Shown here piece after piece: positions 16,695 through 24,588 of a stretch of DNA of 64,000 bases. The number at the start of each line of letters is the position of its first letter. The stretch's first letter is position 1. The translations under genes and the position numbers were made by a program. Below the pieces are notes generated by a model. It had not been told where the DNA came from, searched no databases, and saw only the letters and a program-made list of their open reading frames with translations. Source of the stretch: RGIG1959 sp045540655 (GTDB taxonomy: Bacteria > Bacillota > Clostridia > Oscillospirales > Acutalibacteraceae); assembly GCA_045540655.1 (NCBI GenBank), contig JAZQHP010000032.1, positions 1-64,000 of the forward strand, in the 5' to 3' direction.

Positions 16695-17688
16695 GTATGC
16701 TTCGTATGTGATCAGCGGTCGTATCAGACTCGCCAGAAATCTTATGCACACACCATTTCCGTCCCGTTGTTCCACCGGGCAGAGAGAGGCTGTATTGAAA
16801 AAGGTGGAACAGGCACTTGTCTCCATCGATCATATTTCGTTTCGACGGGTTACGCTGGATACACTATCCGATGCACAGACGTTGTCGCTTGTGGAAAAAC
16901 ATCTGATCAGTAAGGAGTTTGCATCCCAATCGCATGCCGTGGCGCTGATTTCTTCGGATGACAGCATCAGTATCATGGTCAACGAAGAAGATCATTTGCG
17001 CATTCAGTTTCTCTGCGACGGTCTGCATCTTTCGGAAACATACCGTTTAGCCGCCTATCTGGATCAGACACTGGACGAACAGTTGGCGTTTGCGTTTGAT
17101 GAACAATGGGGTTTTTTAACGCAATGTCCGACCAATCTCGGAACGGGATTGCGGGCATCGGTTATGTTGCATTTGCCGGCGTTACACGAAACAGGAGCGA
17201 TTCACAATGTGGCACAAGTAGTGCAAAAACTCGGTATCGCGATACGAGGGAGCTTCGGAGAGCGCTCGAAAGTTCACGGTGCCTTCTATCAGATTTCCAA
17301 TCAGACTACCCTCGGAATTTCGGAACAGGATGCAATTGAGCGCCTGGAAAATACGGTTGTACAGATTCTTGCTGAGGAACGGAAAGCACGCGCAAAACTG
17401 TTGGCGCAGGATACGTTCGAGGATCGTCTGTGGCGCGCCTACGGTGTGCTTCAGACGGCACGTCTGATTACGTGCGAAGAAGCCATTTCGTTGCTGTCCC
17501 TGGTGCGTCTCGGTGTGTGCGAAGGCATCTTCACTTCTTTATCTCTGGCAGATATTACGCGCCTGATGACAGAAATACAACCCGGATGCCTGATGGCATC
17601 GTCAGGCGAAGCGATGGATCCGTCGGTTCGTGATCGGCGTCGTGCAGAGATCGTGCGCATCGGCGTCGGTGGTATTCATAACAATTGA
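16681..17688 (+). CDS. mcsB: McsB, protein-arginine kinase
   Basis: Phosphorylates arginine residues of CtsR and of damaged proteins, tagging the latter for ClpC-ClpP. The 335-residue protein is related to phosphagen kinases: SGRIRLARNLMHTPFPS near the start, the core CPTNLGTGLRASVMLHLP with the catalytic loop, and RGSFGERSKVHGAFYQISNQ. Near the C-terminus, RDRRRA matches the RDxxRA phospho-arginine pocket described for McsB, so allosteric activation by pArg is likely retained. I use ATG 16681; GTG at 16672 would sit too close to AGGAAGG. Between mcsA and clpC as in Bacillus. Confidence 0.95.
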   Translation: MSLHEYASYVISGRIRLARNLMHTPFPSRCSTGQREAVLKKVEQALVSIDHISFRRVTLDTLSDAQTLSLVEKHLISKEFASQSHAVALISSDDSISIMVNEEDHLRIQFLCDGLHLSETYRLAAYLDQTLDEQLAFAFDEQWGFLTQCPTNLGTGLRASVMLHLPALHETGAIHNVAQVVQKLGIAIRGSFGERSKVHGAFYQISNQTTLGISEQDAIERLENTVVQILAEERKARAKLLAQDTFEDRLWRAYGVLQTARLITCEEAISLLSLVRLGVCEGIFTSLSLADITRLMTEIQPGCLMASSGEAMDPSVRDRRRAEIVRIGVGGIHNN

Positions 17689-17702
17689 AAGGTGGAACCG
17701 TT

Positions 17703-20204
17703 ATGTATCATTTTCATGGATTTTCCAAAGAAGCCAACATGGTTTTAAACGCTGTATTCCAGACAGCAGGAGAGCTCGGGCATACGTATATCGGCACGGA
17801 GCACATCATTCTGACGATGCTTCGTGCACAGGATATTTCCGTATCTCCTGTGTTTCAAAAAGCAGGGGTAGAAGCATCGAAATACGAACTGCTGTTGAAA
17901 AATTATATCCCCACCGGACATCCGACAACCCTTGAACATCACGATTTTACACCTCGTGCCCGTCGCGTGCTGGAACTGGCGCTTGCCAATGCTACGCGCA
18001 GTCAAAGTGTTCAGGCGGACACTCCACACATACTGATGGCGCTTCTCAACGACCGCGGCAGTGTAGCGGTGCGTTTACTGCGCCAATGCGGTGCGGATGT
18101 GGCGGCGATGTTGGAGGATGTACAGTCATCGTTCCGCAGCCACCGTCCGTCTTCGCCGCGACATTTGGGTCTGCGAGACGAATCCATGCGTGATGACGCG
18201 CGAAAGGAAGGCGACAATCACGATGCCGATAAAGGGGATCGGAAACAGGTAACACCGACACTGGATCAATACGGCAGAGATTTGTCCGAACTCGCCAAAC
18301 AAGATAAGCTCGATCCTGTCATCGGTCGCAGTCCCGAAATTCAGCGTGTAATCGAAATTTTATCCAGACGTACCAAAAATAACCCGTGCCTGATCGGCGA
18401 ACCAGGCGTCGGCAAAACAGCAATTGCCGAAGGCCTGGCACAGAAAATTGTGACAGGAGAAGTGCCGGAACTGCTCCGCGACAAACGCGTTGTCTCGCTG
18501 GATCTGATGGCAATGGTAGCCGGTGCACGGTATCGCGGTGATTTTGAAGAACGCATCAAAAACGTACTGGATGAAGTGAAAAAATCGCAGGATGTGATCT
18601 TGTTTATTGACGAGATTCATACGATTATTGGTGCAGGAGCGGGCGAGGGGACCATGGACGCCGCCAACATTCTTAAACCCAGCCTTGCGCGTGGTGAATT
18701 ACAGGTGATCGGCGCGACGACATTGGAAGAGTATCGACGTCATATCGAAAAGGATGCAGCGCTCGAACGCCGTTTTCAACCGGTCACGGTCGGCGAGCCG
18801 TCTGACGAGGATGCGGTTCAGATTCTTTTCGGACTGCGTGCCAGATATGAAGCCCATCACTGCGTAACCATTACGGATGAAGCGATTCGCGCGGCGGTGA
18901 AATTGTCGGATCGCTATATCGCCGATCGGTATCTTCCTGATAAAGCCATTGATCTGATCGACGAAGCGGCGGCGAAGGTGCGACTCAGAGAGTACGCTCC
19001 GCCGCAAAATCTGCGCGAAGCAGAAGAACACATCGAACAGATTTCGGCTGAAAAGGCAGAAGCGATCAACGCACAGGACTATGAACGTGCCGCTGAGCTT
19101 CGTGACGAGGAAGCGCGGGCACGCGAACAACTCGAACAGCTGAAAGAGCAGATCGGAGAGGTGGCGAACGGTACAGTCGGCGTTGTGACGGAAGAGGATG
19201 TCGCTCTTGTGCTTTCCGGCTGGGTCGGCATTCCTGTCAGTCGACTGACCGAGGAGGAAAGTGCACGGTTGCTGAATATGGAATCGATTCTGCATGAACG
19301 TCTGATCGGTCAGGAAGACGCCGTCAGCGCTGTTTCGCGCGCCATTCGCCGCGGTCGCGTCGGACTGAAAGATCCCAAACGCCCGATCGGTTCTTTTATC
19401 TTTATGGGACCGACCGGCGTCGGCAAAACAGAACTGTGCAAGGCGCTGGCTGAAGTCATGTTCGGTGACGAAAATGCCATGATTCGGCTGGATATGTCGG
19501 AATATATGGAAAAGCATACCGTGTCCCGTCTGGTCGGTTCGCCTCCCGGTTATGTCGGCTACGAAGACGGTGGTCAGCTGACCGAAAAAATCCGTCGCAA
19601 GCCGTATTCGGTGGTATTGTTTGATGAAATCGAAAAAGCACATCCTGACGTTTTCAATGTTCTTCTTCAGATTCTGGAAGACGGTATGATCACCGATGCG
19701 CAGGGACGACGAGTTGATTTCAAAAACACCGTGATTATCATGACTTCCAACGTCGGCGCCCGCCGCATGACACAGACGGCGGTTTCGTTTGGTTTTGCAG
19801 GTGAAGATTCCGCAAAAGCAGACGAGCTGGCGGTAAAAGAAAAAATGCTTGAGGATCTGAAACAGCTGTTCCGTCCCGAACTTCTCAATCGTATCGACGA
19901 AATCATTGTATTTAACAAGCTTTCGAAGGATGATATTGAAAAGATCGCCTCCAACATGCTTATTTCGCTGAATAAGCGGGTAGAAGATTTGTGCATGAGG
20001 TTGGAGGTAACTACAGACACTTTGGCGCGTATCGCGCAGATCGGCTATGATCCCGTATACGGTGCAAGACCGCTTCGCCGTGCCATTCAGACGAAGATCG
20101 AAGATCCGCTGGCCGAACATCTCCTTTCGGGTGTGTTCTCGTCAGGGGATACCATCCGTGTGGATGTAAAAGATGACGCATTTGTGTTTGAAAAAGCAGA
20201 ATGA
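17703..20204 (+). CDS. clpC: ClpC, Hsp100 unfoldase
   Basis: AAA+ unfoldase that feeds ClpP, recognising pArg-tagged substrates. The 833 residues contain the double Clp N domain (about 4-145), D1 with Walker A GEPGVGKT and Walker B ILFIDEIHT, the middle UVR-containing domain (EAINAQDYERAAELRDEEAR), and D2 with GPTGVGKT, DMSEYMEKHTVSRL and GYVGYEDGGQLTE. The VSFGF stretch with following residues is close to the ClpP-docking loop region. ATG 17703 follows AAGGTGG by 6 bases; a TTG 18 bases earlier overlaps mcsB. ClpP is encoded in reverse at 59 kb. Terminator downstream. Confidence 0.97.
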   Translation: MYHFHGFSKEANMVLNAVFQTAGELGHTYIGTEHIILTMLRAQDISVSPVFQKAGVEASKYELLLKNYIPTGHPTTLEHHDFTPRARRVLELALANATRSQSVQADTPHILMALLNDRGSVAVRLLRQCGADVAAMLEDVQSSFRSHRPSSPRHLGLRDESMRDDARKEGDNHDADKGDRKQVTPTLDQYGRDLSELAKQDKLDPVIGRSPEIQRVIEILSRRTKNNPCLIGEPGVGKTAIAEGLAQKIVTGEVPELLRDKRVVSLDLMAMVAGARYRGDFEERIKNVLDEVKKSQDVILFIDEIHTIIGAGAGEGTMDAANILKPSLARGELQVIGATTLEEYRRHIEKDAALERRFQPVTVGEPSDEDAVQILFGLRARYEAHHCVTITDEAIRAAVKLSDRYIADRYLPDKAIDLIDEAAAKVRLREYAPPQNLREAEEHIEQISAEKAEAINAQDYERAAELRDEEARAREQLEQLKEQIGEVANGTVGVVTEEDVALVLSGWVGIPVSRLTEEESARLLNMESILHERLIGQEDAVSAVSRAIRRGRVGLKDPKRPIGSFIFMGPTGVGKTELCKALAEVMFGDENAMIRLDMSEYMEKHTVSRLVGSPPGYVGYEDGGQLTEKIRRKPYSVVLFDEIEKAHPDVFNVLLQILEDGMITDAQGRRVDFKNTVIIMTSNVGARRMTQTAVSFGFAGEDSAKADELAVKEKMLEDLKQLFRPELLNRIDEIIVFNKLSKDDIEKIASNMLISLNKRVEDLCMRLEVTTDTLARIAQIGYDPVYGARPLRRAIQTKIEDPLAEHLLSGVFSSGDTIRVDVKDDAFVFEKAE

Positions 20205-20216
20205 ATACGGCGCGTG

Positions 20217-20253
20217 CACCCCTTTCTGTCAGACGGCAGGGAGGGGTGTTTTT
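20217..20253 (+). terminator. Terminator after clpC
   Basis: CACCCCTTTCTG (20217-20228) pairs, with two G:U pairs, with CAGGGAGGGGTG (20237-20248) and is followed by T residues. It closes the CtsR operon. Confidence 0.85.
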
Positions 20254-20268
20254 GCGTACGATTGTTGC

Positions 20269-20297
20269 TTGATTTTTGATAACAGTTGTGCTAAAAT
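20269..20297 (+). promoter_or_regulatory. Promoter for the Gfo/Idh gene
   Basis: TTGATT (20269-20274), 17 bases, TAAAAT (20292-20297), 40 bases before the coding start. No operator-like repeat is evident around it. Confidence 0.6.
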
Positions 20298-20337
20298 AAA
20301 TATACGACAAATTTTTACCTTACAGGAGATGATCGTA

Positions 20338-21183
20338 GTGAAAAAAATCGGCTTTATTGATAACTACCTCGACGAGTGGCATGCCAATAATTACCCCGAG
20401 CTGCTCAAACGTATTGCAGGGGATGAGTTTTATGTGGCGTACGCTTACGCTCGCCAGGATGCACCGTCGGGCGTGACTACCGATGAGTGGTGTGCAAAAT
20501 TCGGCGTAGAGCGTGTCGATACCATCGAAGAACTGGTAGAGAAGAGTGACTGCATCATTGTGCTGTCTCCTGATCACCCGCAGTATCACGAGGAACTTTG
20601 CGCTGTACCGCTCGCCTCGGGCAAACGTTGCTATGTGGACAAGACGTTTGCGCCCGACACGGCGACCGCCAAACGTATTTTTGCGAACGCCAACGCACAT
20701 AATACACCTGTATTCTCCTCGTCGGCGCTTCGTTTTTCGGATGAAGTGATGGCACAGACGGTCAAACCCGAAGAAATCGATCACATGACGGTGATCGCCA
20801 ACGGTGATACGGAAATCTACCTGATTCATATGATTGAACCGATGGTAGCTCTGATGGGCTATAACGCATCACGCATCATGTTTGTCGGTACTGAGCTGTC
20901 TCCGGCGTGGGTGCTCGAGTTTGATGACGGTCGCAAGGTCAACCTGACGCTGTATCATAATGCCCATTCCTGGTATTTCCGCATTCAGAAGAAGGACGGC
21001 GACGTGCTGGTTATTCCTGAGTGCAACCGTTTCTTTGACTCGTTCTTCGAGCAACTGGTGGATTTCTTCCGCACCGGCGACGTAAAAGTGGACCAAAAGC
21101 AAACCATTGCCGTGATCGAGATCCGTGCCAAAGCGCTCGAAGCGATGAAAACACCGTATGCCTGGCTGCCGATCGAGATGTAA
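20338..21183 (+). CDS. Small Gfo/Idh/MocA-like oxidoreductase
   Basis: A 281-residue protein with an N-terminal Rossmann-like half (MKKIGFIDNYLDEWHANNY, SDCIIVLSPDHPQYHEELC, GKRCYVDKTFAPD) fitting the Gfo/Idh/MocA group; the motif EK/DK of the family is KTFAPD here. It is shorter than classic 330-350-residue members and the usual GxGxxG is replaced (GFIDNY), so NAD(P) binding may be altered. Start GTG 20338 lies 9 bases after AGGAG; ATG 20329 abuts that site. A sugar or inositol-like substrate is likely but not deducible. The AraC gene follows after 41 bases. Confidence 0.78.
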   Translation: MKKIGFIDNYLDEWHANNYPELLKRIAGDEFYVAYAYARQDAPSGVTTDEWCAKFGVERVDTIEELVEKSDCIIVLSPDHPQYHEELCAVPLASGKRCYVDKTFAPDTATAKRIFANANAHNTPVFSSSALRFSDEVMAQTVKPEEIDHMTVIANGDTEIYLIHMIEPMVALMGYNASRIMFVGTELSPAWVLEFDDGRKVNLTLYHNAHSWYFRIQKKDGDVLVIPECNRFFDSFFEQLVDFFRTGDVKVDQKQTIAVIEIRAKALEAMKTPYAWLPIEM

Positions 21184-21224
21184 ATTTCCCGTCGGTCATA
21201 AATGTGGAGAGGAGGTCGTAAACC

Positions 21225-22127
21225 ATGCCGGATAAACAACGCGGTGACGTGGAATTTGCTTATGCAAACGGCTTTTTTTCGACACACTCTCCTTTCAGCG
21301 GTATCCAGCTTTATCATTTGTTTGAGCGGGAAATCACCATTCAAAAGTCGCTTCCGTCTGTTGTCAACCCCCATGCTTTTGTTTTACTCTTTTGTATGAC
21401 AGGGGACGGGGTGCTGATAGACAGCAACGGACAATGTATTCCGTTTTGTTCCAACACGGTGGTAGTTGCTCCGGCTTCCCGTGTAGAAGCGATCGCCCCC
21501 GCGCAAGACGTCGGAGCTTTGCGGTACATTTGTATGAATTACGATGTAATGCCTGTTGCGTTCAGCATGGAGAACGACCACTTGTTTGAGTTTTATTCCC
21601 GTATCGACCAACCTCTCGTGGTAGAGCAGGCGCATTTTGTGCGTCAATGCATGTCCCTGTTTATTGCGGAACTTTGCACGGCAAAATCCTCCTTATGGAT
21701 GATCATGGGGTATCTGGATCAGTTACTGATTCTGATTCATCGCGCTCAATGCACCAAAGAGGATCCGTCTCTGCTCAACAGCGGCGCGTCCAATGCGGTC
21801 GGACATACCGTATACGCCATCATCCGCTACATTGACGAGCATCTTTTTACCATGAACAGCCTGATGGATATGGCGAGAGATCTCGGTTATAGCTATAATT
21901 ATCTGTCTCACGTGTTTCGCAAGAAGACAGGGATAACCATTCAGGCATATGTCAGTCAGAAAAAGATTGAACGCAGTACGGAATTGCTTCGGAATGAACA
22001 CTATTCTATAACAGAAATTGCCGCTATGCTCAATTATGATTGCATTCAATCGTTCAGCAAGGCGTTCCGAAAGGTGATGCACATGTCGCCCACGGAATAT
22101 CGCGCGGCGCACGGCATTAACGAATAA
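21225..22127 (+). CDS. AraC family transcriptional regulator
   Basis: The 300-residue product has a cupin-like sensor half (residues ~25-150, DGVLIDSNGQCIPF and VVVAPASRVEAIAP) and a C-terminal double helix-turn-helix of AraC type: SLMDMARDLGYSYNYLSHVF, GITIQAYVSQKKIERSTELL, YSITEIAAMLNYDCIQSFSK and FRKVMHMSPTEYR. GAGAGGAGG precedes the ATG by 10 bases. Such regulators commonly control the adjacent sugar-metabolism gene, here the Gfo/Idh oxidoreductase, with which it seems cotranscribed. The inducer is unknown. Confidence 0.92.
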   Translation: MPDKQRGDVEFAYANGFFSTHSPFSGIQLYHLFEREITIQKSLPSVVNPHAFVLLFCMTGDGVLIDSNGQCIPFCSNTVVVAPASRVEAIAPAQDVGALRYICMNYDVMPVAFSMENDHLFEFYSRIDQPLVVEQAHFVRQCMSLFIAELCTAKSSLWMIMGYLDQLLILIHRAQCTKEDPSLLNSGASNAVGHTVYAIIRYIDEHLFTMNSLMDMARDLGYSYNYLSHVFRKKTGITIQAYVSQKKIERSTELLRNEHYSITEIAAMLNYDCIQSFSKAFRKVMHMSPTEYRAAHGINE

Positions 22128-22133
22128 CACACA

Positions 22134-22177
22134 GACAGGATGTATACTCGCTGACGGGCTGTACATCCTGTCTTTTT
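22134..22177 (+). terminator. Terminator after the AraC gene
   Basis: GACAGGATGTA (22134-22144) pairs with TACATCCTGTC (22162-22172) across a 17-base loop, followed by TTTTT. Confidence 0.88.
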
Positions 22178-22213
22178 GTGTAAAATTAGGCAAAAATAAA
22201 GTATCGCATGGTA

Positions 22214-22242
22214 TTGCTTTTTCACGGTGATTAGAGTATAAT
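22214..22242 (+). promoter_or_regulatory. Promoter of the exopolysaccharide regulatory operon
   Basis: TTGCTT (22214-22219), 17 bases, TATAAT (22237-22242), 36 bases before the Wzz-like gene, in an AT-rich stretch. Confidence 0.72.
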
Positions 22243-22278
22243 TAATATATATAATTATACTTAAAGCGGAGGTAGAGT

Positions 22279-22980
22279 ATGGATATCTCGATTAAGCTGG
22301 TTCTGCAGGAGTTGGTCCGCAGAATCTGGATCATTATTTTGTGTGCAGTATTGGGTCTTGCAGTGGCGTATACATACACGAAATGCTTCGTTGCACCCGT
22401 ATACACCACATCCATGAAGGTGTCAGCACTGACCAACCTGATGGACGACGAGTCGGTGTCTTCGGTCGGTAGCTTTATCAACATGATGACTCTGGCCGAG
22501 CGTCGTGTGGAAGCGTACATTGAGCTTATGAAAACCTCGTCGTTCTATGAGCGTGTAGCGACAACCAGCGGCACCGGCTACAGCGCCGGCGCCGTAAGAA
22601 GCATGCTTCGCTTTGAACAGGTCGAGAACATGGGTCTGTTTTATGTCTATGTGACCGGCATCGATCCCGCGGCAATTAAAGCGGTTGCCGATGCGGTTGC
22701 GCAGGAAATGTGGCCGTATATCGAATCCTTCCAGTCGCATTCCACCATTACGGTCATCGAACCGCCGGTGTTGCCGACCACTCCGATCAATCAGACCATG
22801 AATCAAAACTGTGCGACCGGTCTGCTGATCGGCGGCGGTCTGGCGGCGGCGGTGATCGCGCTGATCGCCTTCTTCGATACGCATATTAAGGACGAAGAAA
22901 CGCTGTCCAAGCGCTATAACATTCCTGTGCTTGGTTCGATACCCGATTTTTCCGGCATTACGGCGCCGAAGACGAAATAA
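22279..22980 (+). CDS. Wzz/CapA-like chain-length regulator (BY-kinase membrane modulator)
   Basis: A 233-residue membrane protein with a transmembrane segment at each end (about 17-37, IIILCAVLGLAVAYTY; about 180-205, GLLIGGGLAAAVIALIAFF) and an outer domain between. This is the Wzz/CpsC/CapA plan; the C-terminal cytoplasmic stretch ending SKRYNIPVLGSIPDF is the part that activates the BY-kinase encoded next. It should set polysaccharide chain length. GCGGAGG precedes the ATG. The proline-rich segment before the second membrane helix (EPPVLPTTPINQT) is typical. Confidence 0.9.
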   Translation: MDISIKLVLQELVRRIWIIILCAVLGLAVAYTYTKCFVAPVYTTSMKVSALTNLMDDESVSSVGSFINMMTLAERRVEAYIELMKTSSFYERVATTSGTGYSAGAVRSMLRFEQVENMGLFYVYVTGIDPAAIKAVADAVAQEMWPYIESFQSHSTITVIEPPVLPTTPINQTMNQNCATGLLIGGGLAAAVIALIAFFDTHIKDEETLSKRYNIPVLGSIPDFSGITAPKTK

Positions 22981-22997
22981 GAAAGGAGGAGACGAAT

Positions 22998-23861
22998 ATG
23001 AAAATCAAACAACCCATTCTGGATAATGATACGATGGATATGCCCGCCGCTCCCGGCGTGGCGACGACTCCCGAAACGCAGGAAGACGGCACCATCATCA
23101 ACAGCGCAGAAAACTCGCTGAAGTTCAAAGTCGTCGAATCCTACAAGGTGTTGCGTGCCAACATCATGTTTTCCATCATTAAAAGCGGTTGTCGCTCGTT
23201 CGTAGTGTCCAGCTCGTTGCCCAGCGAAGGCAAATCGACCATCGCCGTGAATACCGCCATTGCTCTGTCGCAGACAGATGCCCGCGTGTTGCTGATCGAT
23301 ACTGACCTGCGTCGTCCCAAGATCAATCGCTTTCTTGATCTGCCCAACACACCCGGACTCAGCAATTATCTGATCGGCATGAATTCCATCAACGAAGTGC
23401 TCCACAAGACCTCGTACCCGAACCTGATGGTGTTCTGTGCGGGTTCCCGTGTACCGAACCCTTCGGAATTGCTGGCCAGTGCACAGATGGAAACACTCCT
23501 TGAGCAACTGAAGACCAAATTTGATTATATCGTCATTGACTCAGCTCCGCTTAACGTGGTTTCCGATACCTATCCGATCATCAAAAACACCGACGGTGTG
23601 CTGATGGTTGTGTATCAGAATCGCTCGGATTATAAGGAACTTGACAAGACACTGAAGAGTCTTGAAATGGTGGACTGCAAGGTGATTGGTTTCGTAATGA
23701 ACGGTGTCACCGGCAGTAGCCGTAAGGGATATTATTCCAACAACTACGGGTATGGTTACGGATACGGCTCCTCGGGTTACGGCTACGGTACCTACGGATA
23801 CAGCTACAAATCTAAAAAGAAAAAGACGTCGGACAAAGGCGAAAAAAGTGATAAGACATGA
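22998..23861 (+). CDS. BY-type tyrosine-protein kinase (CapB/CpsD-like)
   Basis: Bacterial tyrosine kinase that autophosphorylates on a C-terminal tyrosine cluster to control polysaccharide export. Walker A SSLPSEGKST (72-81), Walker A' VLLIDTDLRRP (97-107) and Walker B YIVIDSAPL are present in the 287 residues. Residues 245-270 contain 11 tyrosines in Gly/Tyr alternation (NNYGYGYGYGSSGYGYG), followed by a Lys-rich end. It starts 17 bases after the Wzz-like gene and its stop overlaps the phosphatase start as ATGA. The tail is longer and more regular than the usual cluster of 3-7 tyrosines. Confidence 0.95.
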   Translation: MKIKQPILDNDTMDMPAAPGVATTPETQEDGTIINSAENSLKFKVVESYKVLRANIMFSIIKSGCRSFVVSSSLPSEGKSTIAVNTAIALSQTDARVLLIDTDLRRPKINRFLDLPNTPGLSNYLIGMNSINEVLHKTSYPNLMVFCAGSRVPNPSELLASAQMETLLEQLKTKFDYIVIDSAPLNVVSDTYPIIKNTDGVLMVVYQNRSDYKELDKTLKSLEMVDCKVIGFVMNGVTGSSRKGYYSNNYGYGYGYGSSGYGYGTYGYSYKSKKKKTSDKGEKSDKT

Positions 23862-24568
23862 ATGACTTACATTTCGTAGATTTCCACACGCATATCCTTC
23901 CGAAGATGGATGACGGCTCCGACAGTCTCGAAACCTCGCTTGCTATGCTGGCTCGTCTGGAAGAGCAGGGGGTATGCGATGTGGTGCTGACACCGCATTA
24001 TTACTCCCAGCGCGAACCGCTTGAGCGGTTTCTCGCCAGACGCGAAGCGTCGTTCAGATATCTTCAAAACACCTATCAGGGTCCCGTTCGTCTGCATTTG
24101 GCGGCAGAGGTTTACTATTCCGACTATATCTTCAATCAAGAGGATTTGTCGGAATTGTGCCTGCCGGGAACGGATATTCTGTTGCTGGAACTACCGTATA
24201 ACAAAACGATCGATGACCGCTTTCTGGATCAGATCTTCCGTGTGTCCTCGGAGTTTGATGTCACGCTGTTGTTGGCGCATGTGGAACGGTATCCGTCGGT
24301 CATCAAATCCCGACGCACATTGGACAAACTTGTACAGATCGGCTGTTTATTGCAAATAAATGTATCGTCCCTGGAAGTATTCGGACGCAGGCGATTGCTG
24401 AAAATGATTGCCGCCGGCACTATTGACGCGATCGGCACGGATTGCCATAACATCGGCAGTCGTCCTCCGGAATATACCAAAGGACTTGACATCATGAAGA
24501 AGAAGGTTCCCGGGGAACGCATTCAGACGTTGATGCAATCCATGCAACAAATGTTAACCCCTCGTTGA
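23858..24568 (+). CDS. CpsB/CapC-like PHP-domain tyrosine phosphatase
   Basis: Manganese-dependent phosphatase of the PHP fold that removes phosphate from the BY-kinase tail. The 236 residues hold the metal-binding motifs FHTHILPKMDDGS at the start, TPHYYSQ, AEVYYSDY, ALLLAHVERYP-like (LLLAHVERYPSV) and GTDCHNIGSR near the end. It overlaps the kinase gene by 4 bases, so kinase and phosphatase are made in coupled amounts. Some family members act on other phosphoesters, but the context makes the kinase the most likely substrate. Confidence 0.94.
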   Translation: MNDLHFVDFHTHILPKMDDGSDSLETSLAMLARLEEQGVCDVVLTPHYYSQREPLERFLARREASFRYLQNTYQGPVRLHLAAEVYYSDYIFNQEDLSELCLPGTDILLLELPYNKTIDDRFLDQIFRVSSEFDVTLLLAHVERYPSVIKSRRTLDKLVQIGCLLQINVSSLEVFGRRRLLKMIAAGTIDAIGTDCHNIGSRPPEYTKGLDIMKKKVPGERIQTLMQSMQQMLTPR

Positions 24569-24588
24569 ACCACAAAGGAGAGAGCACG

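Noticed and set aside
18699..20120. A 473-codon reverse frame opposite clpC
   Set aside because: Antisense shadow of clpC; no recognisable domain, promoter or ribosome-binding site.
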